Origin: an uncultured Erythrobacter sp.
GTDB lineage: Bacteria > Pseudomonadota > Alphaproteobacteria > Sphingomonadales > Sphingomonadaceae
Assembly (NCBI GenBank): GCA_947500645.1
Contig: CANMSD010000001.1
Location: 1,178,001-1,242,000 of the forward strand
Direction of reading: 5' to 3'
Length of the DNA: 64,000 nt
Below, one piece after another: positions 38,785-48,979 of the stretch (position 1 is the first letter of the stretch; each line of letters starts with the position of its first letter). The position numbers and the translations under genes were made by a program. Below the pieces are notes generated by a model. The model made no database searches and had not been told where the DNA came from. It was given only the letters and a program-made list of their open reading frames with translations.

Positions 38785-40335
38785 GTGAGAAACATTCATC
38801 GTACACTCGTTCTTGGCTGCAGTATGACGGCGCTGGCCGCTTGTGGTGGAGACGAAATTGTCTCGCCCGGCACTTCGGGCGACATCATCATCAACAATCC
38901 GTCGCCAACCCCGACGCCGACGCCAACTCCAACCGGTGGAGCCGGCACAGTCACTCCGGCGGCAGGTTGCCCAACCATCAACTCAACCGGCGGACTCACC
39001 GATGCTGGGACGATAGCAGGTCCGACCGGTGAGTATCGCGTCTGCGAACTGCCAGCGCTCATCGACTCTGACGACTCGTTGCCCTTCGTTAGCGGCCTTC
39101 TTTATGCCCTCCCCGGCCGCGTCGACGTCGGCACGGACCAAGGCTTTGCGAGCACCGGCACAGATGTGACACTAACCGTTGCAGACGGTGTGATCGTCTT
39201 CGGCTCGACCGGTCGCTCTTTCCTCGTCGTCAACCGCGGTAACACGCTAGAAGCTGTCGGCACAGCAGATCGCCCAATCGTCTGGACCAGCCGCGACAAC
39301 GTCCTCGGCCTCAGCGATGATAGCTCGACCGGCCAGTGGGGAGGCGTCGTCCTGCTCGGCAGAGCTCCAGTGTCCGACTGCGCAACCGGCGTTTTCAACA
39401 CGGACGCAAACCCCAATGCGAACCCGACATGCGAGCAATCGCTGGAAGGCACCACAGTCGCAACCAACTTTGGGGGCGCAGACAGCACCGACAGCTCAGG
39501 CACGATGAGCTACAACCAAATCCGCTACTCGGGTTTCAGCCTGGCACCAGGCGATGAACTTCAATCGCTCACCACCGGCGGCATAGGCTCAGGCACCACG
39601 CTTGATAACTTCATGTCGTTCAACAGCTCTGACGATGGCATGGAATTCTTCGGCGGCAGCGTGAACATGCGTAATGTCGTGGCCGTCGGCGCAGACGATG
39701 ACTCGCTCGATGTCGACACTGGCGCGCAGGCAAACCTTCAGTCCGTTGTCGTCGCCCAGCGCACTGGCGGCGGCGATAGCCTGATCGAGCTCGACTCGCC
39801 TGACGCAGACTTCTCGGTAAACGCGCGCCCCCGCACAGTTCTCAACGTGGTGAATTTCACTTTCCTCGAACGCTCTGGCTCAAACTCGCAAGCCGTACGT
39901 GCTCGCGGCGGTGCGGCGCTCAATCTCGCCAACGGTGTGATCGACACCAATGACGAGACCTGCATTCGTATCGATGAGACCTTCACTCGCGATGTACCGC
40001 CGACATTCAATTCGGTGGTCGGCGATTGCGATGCGGCCCGCCCGGTTCGCGGCGATGCCGGCGTGACCGACGCCGAAGTTCAGACGATCGTGGATGGAGG
40101 CACCAACAACAACCTTGCCTTTGTGATCTCGCTGACCGGTGTTGTGAACGGCACCAACGAAAGCGGCGTGGCTGCGTTCGATCCGACAGCCTTGTCGAGC
40201 TTCTTTACTGCCGAGACGTTTATCGGCGCGGTTCCGGATGCGGCCGACACCCGCTTCGGCAACTGGACCTGCAACTCCTCGACGCTCGATTTTGGTAGCA
40301 GCACCGGCGCTTGCACCTCGCTGCCAGTTTACTGA
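38785..40335 (+). CDS. Predicted lipoprotein with beta-helix-like repeats, downstream TonB receptor partner (start GTG 38785; ORF opens at 38767)
   Basis: Lipobox SMTALAAC, PTPTPTPTP linker, repeated VVLLGRAPVSDC, NQIRYSGFSLAPG, DDGMEFFGGSVNMRNVVAVGADDDSLDVDTGAQANLQSVVVAQ pattern. Confidence 0.82.
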   Translation: MRNIHRTLVLGCSMTALAACGGDEIVSPGTSGDIIINNPSPTPTPTPTPTGGAGTVTPAAGCPTINSTGGLTDAGTIAGPTGEYRVCELPALIDSDDSLPFVSGLLYALPGRVDVGTDQGFASTGTDVTLTVADGVIVFGSTGRSFLVVNRGNTLEAVGTADRPIVWTSRDNVLGLSDDSSTGQWGGVVLLGRAPVSDCATGVFNTDANPNANPTCEQSLEGTTVATNFGGADSTDSSGTMSYNQIRYSGFSLAPGDELQSLTTGGIGSGTTLDNFMSFNSSDDGMEFFGGSVNMRNVVAVGADDDSLDVDTGAQANLQSVVVAQRTGGGDSLIELDSPDADFSVNARPRTVLNVVNFTFLERSGSNSQAVRARGGAALNLANGVIDTNDETCIRIDETFTRDVPPTFNSVVGDCDAARPVRGDAGVTDAEVQTIVDGGTNNNLAFVISLTGVVNGTNESGVAAFDPTALSSFFTAETFIGAVPDAADTRFGNWTCNSSTLDFGSSTGACTSLPVY

Positions 40336-40455
40336 TCGCGCTTCTCGAATTGAAGGGAGGCGCTGCGATCTGCGGCGCCTCCCTTCGCCATATGTATCGG
40401 CCCGATTGCGGGCTCACCCAACACAAGACCTGAACTCATGAGGGGGTCTAACATT

Positions 40456-43167
40456 ATGTCGACTGGCAAACGCCTTGCAGGGTTGTTGCTCTTCACCACC
40501 TCGCTGACGCTACCGGCTTTTGCAGCTGCGCAGGAAACCAGCGTGCCGCCAGCGGATGAAGAACCGGCAAGCGACAGCGTCCAAGATGACGCTGAAGATT
40601 TGGAAAATTCAGATGCCGAGGCCGAACAGCCGGATATCTCCGTCCCAGGCGGCGGCATTGTTGTTACCGGACGTCGCAACCGCGATCCGCAGCGCTCCTC
40701 GACCCAGGTGCTCAGCGTCTTGTCGGAAGAGGACATCGCGCGCACCGGCGAAGGCGATATTGCCGGCGCGTTGAGCCGCGTAACCGGCCTCTCAGTGGTC
40801 GGTGATGGCCGCGTGTTCGTGCGCGGTCTCGGTGATCGCTACTCGCTGGCGCTGCTCAACGGTCTGCCACTTCCCAGCCCGGAACCGCTGAGCCGCGTGG
40901 TGCCCCTGGACATATTCCCGACCAATGTGGTCGCCTCCTCGCTGGTTCAGAAGACCTACTCAGCCAACTTTCCCGGTGAGTTTGGCGGCGGCGTTATCAA
41001 CCTCACCACGCGTGCGGTGCCGGCCGAAGACTTTCTCAGCCTCAGCATCAGCACCGGCGGTGACACTGAGACCACCTTCCAGAACGGCCTAACCTATTTC
41101 GGATCGGACCTCGATCCGTTCGGTTTCGACAATGGCAATCGCGACGTCCCATCAAACCTCGCTGCATTTTTCAACAGCGGCCTGAGGATCGAAGACACGC
41201 CGATTGAGGTCCAGGAGGGCATTGCCGGGCAATTGCTGCCGACCAATCTGGTGACCTTACAGCGCGACGACACGCTACCAGCCAACTTCTCCGCCTCCAT
41301 AACGGGAGGTGCATCGTTCGAGCTGGGCGGAGAGAACTATCTCGGCATCATCGCTACCGCTTCGATCAAGAACAATTGGCGAAACCGCTCCGTGCGCAGC
41401 CAGTTTGCGACGCCCGACCTTGCGACTGTGACAGAGGACTTCAACACCTTCATCACCGACAACAATGTGCTGGTGAACGGCCTGCTCAGTTTCGGTCTCG
41501 ACCTTGGGCCGCACACATTGCGCTGGACCAACCTCTACATCCGCGACACGCTCAAGACCGCCCGTCTTGAGCAAGGCACGAACTTCATCTTCGGCGAGGA
41601 CGGCTTTGATTTCGCCAACCAGCAGACGGCCTGGTTCGAACGGCAATTGATCGACACCCAATTTGTCGGCGAGTTCGAATTTGACCGGCTCGAGTTTGAC
41701 GTACGCGCTGGATATGCACGCACCGATCGCGAGGCTCCGTTCAACGCCAACGTACGCTACACGCGGACCAATTTCACGGAGGACCCGTTGGGCGAATTCT
41801 TTGTCGCCTACCTAAATCGCCTGTCCGATACCGGACTGACGACGATTGCGTTCGACGACCTGCAGGAAGAGTTGTTGTTCGGCAGCCTGGATCTCTCCTA
41901 CCAGTTGACCGACACGCTCCAACTGACCGTCGGCTATGCCTATAGTGAAACGGATCGCCGGTCATCGAGCCGCGAGTTCAGCCCGCTGATCGAGGGCGAT
42001 GTGCTGGACGACAGCCTAGTGCCCGTTCTTGGCCTACGCCGTCCGGGGGATATCATCAACGGTGCGACTCTTGCCGGCTTCAATGTTCGCCTGGATGAAA
42101 CAAGCCCGTTCCCGATCTTTGACGCGGCGCTGGAAACGCAGGCGGGCTATGGGATTGTCCGTTTCCTGCCGACCGACCGCCTGACGATGGAAGTCGGCGT
42201 TCGTTATGAAGATGCGACGCAAACCGTCGCGCTTGATCAGACTATCTTCGATACACCAATTGTCGGAGCGACACCGACCGATCTGACGGAGGACTATTTC
42301 CTTCCCGCTGGCACCATCACATGGGAGCCGATCGATGACCTGCAACTGCGCCTGTCGGCATCGAAAACCATAGCTCGTCCGCAGTTTCGTGAGCTGGTGG
42401 AGCAAACCTATTTCGATCCGGAATCGAACCGCGAATTTCGCGGCAACCCATTCTTGACCGATAGCGAATTGCTTAACTTCGAAGCACGGGCGGAATACTA
42501 TCTCGGCGGGCCAAGCCGCATCAGTCTCGCCGGGTTCTACAAGGAAATAGACAACCCAATCGAGGCGTTCATCTTCTCAACCGCAGGCGATCTCGTCACC
42601 AGCTTCGCCAATGCACCGACAGCTGAGCTGTACGGCGCTGAGCTTGATCTCGTTTATGGAATCGACCTCTACGATTTTGGCGGCAGCTTCTTTGAAACCA
42701 AGCAGCTGCTGTTCATTGCGAACTACACCTACACACAGTCGGAAATCTCGGTTGCTGACGGCGATGTGACGTTTGTGCCGCCGGGCGGCGCGACCAATGC
42801 CTCACTGCTGTTCGATGATGGCGATCCCCTGGTGGGTCAGTCGGACCACATCGCCAACTTCTCGGTCGGTATTGAGGACACCGAAAAGACCCAGCAATTC
42901 ACGGTGCTCTTCAACTATGCCAGCGAGCGCGTGACCACGCGCGGGTTTCAGCGCCCGGACATTGTCGAAGATCCCGGGCTGACTGTAGACATTGTCGCGC
43001 GCTCGGAAGTGGGTCTGTTCGGCCAGCCGTTCGAGATCGAGTTCGAAGCGCGCAACATCTTTGGCCGCGATAACTTCGAGTTTCAGGAGAACGAGAACAA
43101 CCGGATTGACATCAATAGTTACGATGTCGGCACGTCTTTCTCGATTGGGATCAAGACCGAGTTCTAA
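40456..43167 (+). CDS. TonB-dependent receptor
   Basis: ~900 aa; signal peptide, IVVTGRRNRDPQRSSTQVLSVLSEEDIARTGEGDIAGALSRVTGLSVVGDGRVFVRGLGDRYSLALLNGLPLPSPEP plug, C-terminal beta-barrel ending TSFSIGIKTEF. Confidence 0.96.
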   Translation: MSTGKRLAGLLLFTTSLTLPAFAAAQETSVPPADEEPASDSVQDDAEDLENSDAEAEQPDISVPGGGIVVTGRRNRDPQRSSTQVLSVLSEEDIARTGEGDIAGALSRVTGLSVVGDGRVFVRGLGDRYSLALLNGLPLPSPEPLSRVVPLDIFPTNVVASSLVQKTYSANFPGEFGGGVINLTTRAVPAEDFLSLSISTGGDTETTFQNGLTYFGSDLDPFGFDNGNRDVPSNLAAFFNSGLRIEDTPIEVQEGIAGQLLPTNLVTLQRDDTLPANFSASITGGASFELGGENYLGIIATASIKNNWRNRSVRSQFATPDLATVTEDFNTFITDNNVLVNGLLSFGLDLGPHTLRWTNLYIRDTLKTARLEQGTNFIFGEDGFDFANQQTAWFERQLIDTQFVGEFEFDRLEFDVRAGYARTDREAPFNANVRYTRTNFTEDPLGEFFVAYLNRLSDTGLTTIAFDDLQEELLFGSLDLSYQLTDTLQLTVGYAYSETDRRSSSREFSPLIEGDVLDDSLVPVLGLRRPGDIINGATLAGFNVRLDETSPFPIFDAALETQAGYGIVRFLPTDRLTMEVGVRYEDATQTVALDQTIFDTPIVGATPTDLTEDYFLPAGTITWEPIDDLQLRLSASKTIARPQFRELVEQTYFDPESNREFRGNPFLTDSELLNFEARAEYYLGGPSRISLAGFYKEIDNPIEAFIFSTAGDLVTSFANAPTAELYGAELDLVYGIDLYDFGGSFFETKQLLFIANYTYTQSEISVADGDVTFVPPGGATNASLLFDDGDPLVGQSDHIANFSVGIEDTEKTQQFTVLFNYASERVTTRGFQRPDIVEDPGLTVDIVARSEVGLFGQPFEIEFEARNIFGRDNFEFQENENNRIDINSYDVGTSFSIGIKTEF

Positions 43168-43212
43168 CACACGGTCCTGCTGGCCACCTCTCCCGGCCAC
43201 GCAGGACAAACG

Positions 43213-43246
43213 AAAGGCCGCTCCAAGCAAAATGGGGCGGCCTTTT
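43213..43246. terminator. Rho-independent (bidirectional) terminator
   Basis: AAAGGCCGCTCC-aagcaaaat-GGGGCGGCCTTTT between convergent TonB receptor and response regulator. Confidence 0.88.
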
Positions 43247-43273
43247 ATGTTGCAGAACTGGTTGAGTACGACC

Positions 43274-43948
43274 TCAGGGCAGATCGAAGACGTATCCCAT
43301 CGATCGCACGGTGCGCAGCGGATTGCCTCCGCCCGCGACCTTGATTGCGCGGCGCAGACGTCCCACCCAGACATCGACTGTGCGCTCGTCAATCGGCGGC
43401 TCACGCTTGCCCAACCCATTGATCAGATCGTCGCGGCTGAGCACCCGGTTCGGATTTTCGGCAAAAAAGCGCAGCAAGCGAAACTCATTTGGTCGCAGGC
43501 TGATCGGCTCCCCAGACCAGCGTGCTTGCAAGGCGGCCATATCGATCGACAACTCGCCCACTTCAAACAGGCGCGTGGCGTGCCGCTCGTTCTGGCTAGA
43601 TTGCAAGGCCAGTACCCGGTCGAGGACGATGGTGCGGTCCAGCGGCCCAACGATGTAGTCATGCGCCCCAGCTCGTAAAGCGCGGCGCCGATCCTCGTCG
43701 TCAGCCTCTTCCAGAACCATCGTCACATGTGCGTCCCGCGTTCTCGGATCAGCGCGCAGGCGGCGACACATTTCGAGGCCAGCGAGATCGTCCATCACCC
43801 AGTCGATAAAGGCCCACATCGGACCCTCTACCAAACGCTTCGGGCCGTCAGATGTCAGCCGGTCAAAAGTGAAGCGCCGATCGTCATGGACGAAATCGTC
43901 CAGCGTTTCGCCCAGCTCGCTGGTCAGGAAAATATTGATGACGTTCAT
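43274..43948 (-). CDS. OmpR/PhoB-type winged-helix response regulator with atypical receiver
   Basis: 224 aa; ISLRPNEFRLLRFFAENPNRVLSRDDLINGL...DERTVDVWVGRLRRAIKVAGGGNPLRTVRSMGYVF. Confidence 0.9.
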   Translation of the reverse strand: MNVINIFLTSELGETLDDFVHDDRRFTFDRLTSDGPKRLVEGPMWAFIDWVMDDLAGLEMCRRLRADPRTRDAHVTMVLEEADDEDRRRALRAGAHDYIVGPLDRTIVLDRVLALQSSQNERHATRLFEVGELSIDMAALQARWSGEPISLRPNEFRLLRFFAENPNRVLSRDDLINGLGKREPPIDERTVDVWVGRLRRAIKVAGGGNPLRTVRSMGYVFDLP

Positions 43949-44051
43949 GGCCGCCCCACTCCGTTACCTGAGTGGGATGACCCGAGCTTGTGACGAGTTC
44001 ATGACGCGTTTGCGTCCAACACAGCCGTCTTGTCACATTAGCGCCAGAAAT

Positions 44052-45077
44052 TCACTCGGAGCGCACGGAAACCTGATTCATGGGCGGAGATGGCATACCC
44101 ATCGCGGTCGGGAATTTCGGTCGATACGGACCTTCGAGCGAAGCGATCTCATCATCTGACAATTCGATGTCGAGCGCCGCCACGGCATCATCGATATGGT
44201 GCGGCTTGGTCGCGCCGATAATCGGAGCCGTCACCGCCGGTTTGGTAAAGTGCCACGCCAGCCCCACACTCGCCATCTTCGCACCGCGAGCCTCCGCGAC
44301 GGCCTCCACCGCATCGATTATCGCATGATCGACCTTGTCCTCATCATCATAGATGCGCTTTCCGACACCATCGGTCTGGCTGCGCACGGTCTCCTCGCCA
44401 GCCGGGCGCGCCAGACGCCCTCGCGCAAGCGGGCTCCATGGGATCACGCCGACGCCCTCATCCTCGCACAGCGGCAGCATCTCGCGCTCTTCCTCACGGT
44501 AGATCAGATTGAGCTGGTTCTGCATCGAGATAAACTGCGTCCAGCCATTCGCTCGCGCGGTTTCCTGCGCCTTGGCGAACTGCCACGCATACATGGTCGA
44601 AGCACCGATATAGCGCGCCTTGCCCGCCTTCACGATGTCGTGCAGCGCCTCCATTACCTCTTCAATCGGCACGTTGTCGTCCCACCGGTGGATCTGAAAC
44701 AAGTCGACGTAGTCCATGCCAAGCCGCGTCAAACTGTCATCAATCGCCTGGAACAGGCTTTTGCGTGAAAGCCCACCCGTATTGGGCGCATTGCGCCACG
44801 GCCCGAACGCCTTGGTCGCCACCACGATTTCGTCATGCCGAGCCATTTCGCGCAGCAGCTTGCCCGTGATCTCCTCCGATGTGCCGCCCGCATAGATGTT
44901 GGCGGTGTCGAAAAAATTGATGCCAGCCTCCAGCGCATGTCGGAAGAATGGGCGACTCTCATCCTCGTCAAGCAGCCAGTCGCCATGCCAGCCTTTGCTT
45001 TTGTCGCCATAGGTCATGCAGCCGAGGCACAGCTGCGAAACCATCAGGCCGGAATTTCCGAGGCGGGTGAACTTCAT
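44052..45077 (-). CDS. Aldo/keto reductase
   Basis: 341 aa; INFFDTANIYAGGTSEEITGKLL, GMDYVDLFQIHRWDD. Confidence 0.94.
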   Translation of the reverse strand: MKFTRLGNSGLMVSQLCLGCMTYGDKSKGWHGDWLLDEDESRPFFRHALEAGINFFDTANIYAGGTSEEITGKLLREMARHDEIVVATKAFGPWRNAPNTGGLSRKSLFQAIDDSLTRLGMDYVDLFQIHRWDDNVPIEEVMEALHDIVKAGKARYIGASTMYAWQFAKAQETARANGWTQFISMQNQLNLIYREEEREMLPLCEDEGVGVIPWSPLARGRLARPAGEETVRSQTDGVGKRIYDDEDKVDHAIIDAVEAVAEARGAKMASVGLAWHFTKPAVTAPIIGATKPHHIDDAVAALDIELSDDEIASLEGPYRPKFPTAMGMPSPPMNQVSVRSE

Positions 45078-45326
45078 TTCGAACTCCTAAACGTGCGTGA
45101 GAGCGTCAGATTATTTCCAACGAAGTTGACACAATTGACACCCTGTCAGGCAAGAAAATCTGGCGTAAATTTCTGTTATACAAACAAGAATGGGCTTCTG
45201 GACGAACTTGACACTTCTCCAACACAAAGCGCGCTTGCCTAAACTTTTTCCATAGCAGCGCTGTCGCATGAAAACGGCATTGTAGGAAAGGCGGCACCCC
45301 TCGCCCGCTCCCTTAGGAATGCCCAC

Positions 45327-46067
45327 TCAAGACAATGTCAGCCCGCCATCCACCACTAGGGTCTGACCCGTCATGTAGCTTGACAGTGGCGAAGAGAGGA
45401 ACAGTGCAGCGCCCGCCATATCCTCCGGTGTGCCCATCCGCCGCAAGGGGATGGATTTGAGCACACCTTCACGCCGTTCTGGGTTCTCGGTCGTCACGGT
45501 AGTGAGCTTGGTCGGCACCAGACCCGGTGCAATGCCATTCACACGTATGCCATCGCGCGCCCATGCCTCGCCCAGTGACTTTACCATGCTGGCAGCGCCA
45601 GCCTTCGACGCGGCATAGGCGGGGTTGCCCATTGCCGCCTGGAACGCAGCGACCGAGCTGATGATGATCATCGATCCACCTGTATCCGCCAAGGCCGCAT
45701 GGAAGGCCCTCGCCACATCCATCACCGAATTGAGATTGACGTCGATCACGTCGTCCCAGCCCTTGCGACCAAACTCCTCGCGACCATAGCGCACGGTGCC
45801 CTGACACTGAATCAATACGTGCGGCTCCAGCATCGCGTCGGGCAGGTCGCTCACCGCATTGCGATCGGTCACATCGAGTTGATGGTAAATCAGCCCGGTG
45901 AAGTCGCTGTCTTCCGCTTCGAGATAGTCGCCTTCATCGGGGCGCGTCCCGGTCACATGCACCTCGGCACCACGCGCACGAAAGCCCTGCGCAATGCCAT
46001 TGCCGATCCCGCTGGATCCGCCGATCACAAGCACGCGTTTATTGGCAAAATCGAGCGGATCAGTCAT
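45327..46067 (-). CDS. SDR-family oxidoreductase
   Basis: 246 aa; VLVIGGSSGIGNGIAQGF, YAASKAGAASMVKSLGEAWARDGIRVNGIAPG. Confidence 0.94.
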   Translation of the reverse strand: MTDPLDFANKRVLVIGGSSGIGNGIAQGFRARGAEVHVTGTRPDEGDYLEAEDSDFTGLIYHQLDVTDRNAVSDLPDAMLEPHVLIQCQGTVRYGREEFGRKGWDDVIDVNLNSVMDVARAFHAALADTGGSMIIISSVAAFQAAMGNPAYAASKAGAASMVKSLGEAWARDGIRVNGIAPGLVPTKLTTVTTENPERREGVLKSIPLRRMGTPEDMAGAALFLSSPLSSYMTGQTLVVDGGLTLS

Positions 46068-46094
46068 GGCGGTTACTCCCTCAAATTGCGCGCC

Positions 46095-47237
46095 CTAGAT
46101 AGAGCGAGAAATCACTTCCTTCATGATCTCGCTGGTGCCGCCATAGATGCGCTGCACCCGGGCATCGCGCCACAGCCGGGCGATGGCGTACTCGTTCATA
46201 TAGCCCGCCCCGCCATGCAGTTGCAGAGCGGCATCTACGCATTCCCACTGCATTTCCGTATGCCACAGCTTGGCAGAGCTGGCCTCGTCGGTGGTCAGTT
46301 CGCCCGCCAGATGACGCTTGATCGCCCAATCCAGATGCGCCCAGCCGACCTGCAGCTTGGCCTGCAAATCGGCCAAAGTGAATTTGGTGTTCTGGAAGTC
46401 GAAGACGGTCTGGCCAAAGGCTTTGCGATCCTTCGTGAACTTCACCGCTTCATCGAATGCACGCTGCGCCCCGCCCTGAGCCGAGACCGCAATGCTCAGG
46501 CGTTCTTGTGGCAGTTCTTCCATCAGATGGATGAAACCGCGACCTTCGCCGCCCAGGATGTTCGTCTTGGGAACGCGGCAGTCGCTGAAAAACAACTCGG
46601 AAGTGTCGGCCGAATGCTGCCCGATCTTGTCGAGATTGCGCCCGCGCTCGAAGCCCGGCGTATTGGCATCGACCAGTACCAGCGAGGTGCCCTTCGCGCC
46701 CATGCTCGGATCGGTTTTGGCGACGACGATGACTACATCCGCATTCTGGCCGTTGGTAATGTAGGTCTTCGAGCCATTGATAACGAGGTGATTTCCATCC
46801 TCGGCCGCCGTGGTGCGAATGCCTTGCAGGTCAGACCCAGTTCCGGGCTCCGTCATCGCGATTGCGGTGATAATGTCGCCGGAAATCATGCCGGGCAGGT
46901 ATTTTGCGCGCTGCTCGTCGCTGCCCAGACGCTCGAAGTAATTGACCGTGATGTCGTTTTGCAGCGTAAAACCGCCCGAGGTCCCGATATAGGCCAGCTC
47001 TTCTGCGAGCACGCAGTTGAAGCCAAAATCCAGCCCCAGCCCGCCATTCTCTTCAGACACGGTCGGGCACAGCATACCCGCCTCACCTAAAGCTTTCCAG
47101 GCCTCACGCGGCACGATCCCCTCTGCCTCGTGCTGGTCGAGATAAGGCACCATATGCTCGGCAAGCACCTTGCGGACGGTATCGCGAAACGCCTCGTGAT
47201 CTTCGTTATAGGCAGTGCGATAAGACGTATCGAGCAT
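46095..47237 (-). CDS. Acyl-CoA dehydrogenase
   Basis: ~380 aa; AMTEPGTGSDLQGIRTTA, CVDAALQLHGGAGYMNEYAIARLWRDARVQRIYGGTSEIMKEVISRSI. Confidence 0.95.
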   Translation of the reverse strand: MLDTSYRTAYNEDHEAFRDTVRKVLAEHMVPYLDQHEAEGIVPREAWKALGEAGMLCPTVSEENGGLGLDFGFNCVLAEELAYIGTSGGFTLQNDITVNYFERLGSDEQRAKYLPGMISGDIITAIAMTEPGTGSDLQGIRTTAAEDGNHLVINGSKTYITNGQNADVVIVVAKTDPSMGAKGTSLVLVDANTPGFERGRNLDKIGQHSADTSELFFSDCRVPKTNILGGEGRGFIHLMEELPQERLSIAVSAQGGAQRAFDEAVKFTKDRKAFGQTVFDFQNTKFTLADLQAKLQVGWAHLDWAIKRHLAGELTTDEASSAKLWHTEMQWECVDAALQLHGGAGYMNEYAIARLWRDARVQRIYGGTSEIMKEVISRSI

Positions 47238-47396
47238 GGGGAATTCTCTCCGGATCAAAATTCAAGTTGTCTTTTGCAATTCATGCCGCACAACCGCCTT
47301 TTGTAAAGGCCGCAATTCCACAAGTGGCTTGCGAAATGCGCATGACATGCTGTGGGTGCTTGCAAAATACGTAGTCCGAACGCACATGCGGCGAAC

Positions 47397-47909
47397 ATGC
47401 AATCGCGTTCTCACACCGAATATCGCTCCGGATCGGACCCGCGTATCTTGCGCAACGCGCTGGGCACCTTCGCAACCGGTGTAACTGTGGTCACCTCGCT
47501 GGGCGACGAAGGCGAGCCGGTCGGCCTAACTGCGAACAGCTTCACCTCGGTCAGCCTGGACCCGCCGCTATTGCTGGTTTGCCCGGCCCGCAGCGCGTCG
47601 ACCACCGCAGCGCTGGAGAAATGCGAGCACTTTGCTGTCAATGTTCTGCGCAGCGATCAGGAATATATCTCCACCCTGTTTGCGACCAAGGGGACCGACC
47701 GCTTCTCTGAAATCGCCTTTGACACCTGCGATCATGGTGTACCGATCCTGCACGATGCGTTGGCGAATTTCGAATGCCGGACACACGCCGTCCACGAAGG
47801 CGGCGATCACTTGATTCTGGTAGGCGAGATCACCCGCGTCCGGTTCACGCAGGAGCATGAGCCACTGCTCTATTACCGGGGGCGCTATCGCGGCCTGATG
47901 GCGGACTAG
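47397..47909 (+). CDS. Flavin reductase family (FMN-binding) protein
   Basis: ALGTFATGVTVVTSLGDEGEPVGLTANSFTSVSLDPPLLLVCPARSAST. Confidence 0.92.
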   Translation: MQSRSHTEYRSGSDPRILRNALGTFATGVTVVTSLGDEGEPVGLTANSFTSVSLDPPLLLVCPARSASTTAALEKCEHFAVNVLRSDQEYISTLFATKGTDRFSEIAFDTCDHGVPILHDALANFECRTHAVHEGGDHLILVGEITRVRFTQEHEPLLYYRGRYRGLMAD

Positions 47910-47931
47910 CGCCTGCGGCCAGCGTTTCGAA

Positions 47932-48747
47932 TTAGCCCACGAAGGCTCGCTCAATCACAAACTGGTTGGGCTGCGAATTGCTGCCTTCGGTAAAGCCGCG
48001 CTGTTCCAGATCGGCGGCATGATCCTTGATCATCGCCATGCTGCCGCACAGCATCACGCGGTCCTCATCCGGCACGAAGTGCTTGGGGCCTTTGCTCTTC
48101 TCGAACAGCTTGCCATTGTCGATCAGAGTTCCGATGCGACCGGTCGTATGGAAATCCTCACGCGTAACGGTCGGCACGTAATGGAAGCGCGCGCGGTCTT
48201 CGTCTTCCAGCAGCGGATCGCCCTCGAGCTGGCTTTCGAGCAGTTCGCGATAGGCGAGTTCCTCAACCTGACGCACAGAATGCACGATAAATATCTCATC
48301 GTAGAGATTGTAGATTTCGGGATCGCGCACGAGGCTCATGAACGGAGCAAGTCCCGTTCCGGTCGAGAGCATGAACAGACGTTTGCCAGGCAGCAATGCG
48401 TCGGTCACCAAAGTGCCGGTTGGCTTCTTGCCCAGATAGATCGGATCGCCGACCTTGATGTGCTGGAGCCGCGAGGTAAGCGGGCCGTCCTGAACCTTGA
48501 TCGAGAGAAACTCGAGCTCTTCGGCATAGCTTGGGCTCGCCATGGAATAGGCGCGCAGCAGCGGCTTGCCATTGTCGCCCGGCAGACCGATCATGATGAA
48601 CTCGCCCGAGCGGAAGCGGAAAGATGACGGCCGGGTGATCCGCAGTGTGAAGAGGCTGTCCGTCCAGTGATGGACATAGGTCACGGTTTCCACCGACAGG
48701 GCGCCGCTTTCGGTGAACTGGTCGCGGTCAAGAATTAGCTCGGTCAA
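47932..48747 (-). CDS. fpr: Ferredoxin--NADP reductase
   Basis: 271 aa; FRFRSGEFIMIGLPGDNGKPLLRAYSMASP, LSTGTGLAPFMSLVRDPE, C-terminal FVIERAFVG. Confidence 0.93.
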   Translation of the reverse strand: MTELILDRDQFTESGALSVETVTYVHHWTDSLFTLRITRPSSFRFRSGEFIMIGLPGDNGKPLLRAYSMASPSYAEELEFLSIKVQDGPLTSRLQHIKVGDPIYLGKKPTGTLVTDALLPGKRLFMLSTGTGLAPFMSLVRDPEIYNLYDEIFIVHSVRQVEELAYRELLESQLEGDPLLEDEDRARFHYVPTVTREDFHTTGRIGTLIDNGKLFEKSKGPKHFVPDEDRVMLCGSMAMIKDHAADLEQRGFTEGSNSQPNQFVIERAFVG

Positions 48748-48979
48748 AACAGGCCTCGGTCAAATCATCTGGGTTTGGCCGACCGCCAGTTTGGCGCGGC
48801 CACGGCGCACGGCGCGCCACTACGTCTTGGCGGCGCATTTGGCGGTTTCGCCCACTTTCTTCAAGACAGTTTAGTGTTCATTGCTGAAAGGCGGCCTTGT
48901 GGAACGCTTGCGTGATTGCCCCGACTGGGCCAACTGTATCGCTCGATTGCGACCCTTCGATACTGGACGAACCAATCAA

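Noticed and set aside
38900-38940. Proline-threonine codon repeat as a phase-variable microsatellite
   Set aside because: Repeat is short, imperfect (CCGACG/CCAACT mix) and in units of 6 nt that keep frame; more simply a lipoprotein linker.
45699-47090. 463-aa plus-strand ORF opposite SDR and acyl-CoA dehydrogenase
   Set aside because: Antisense to two clear enzymes; no recognisable domain.
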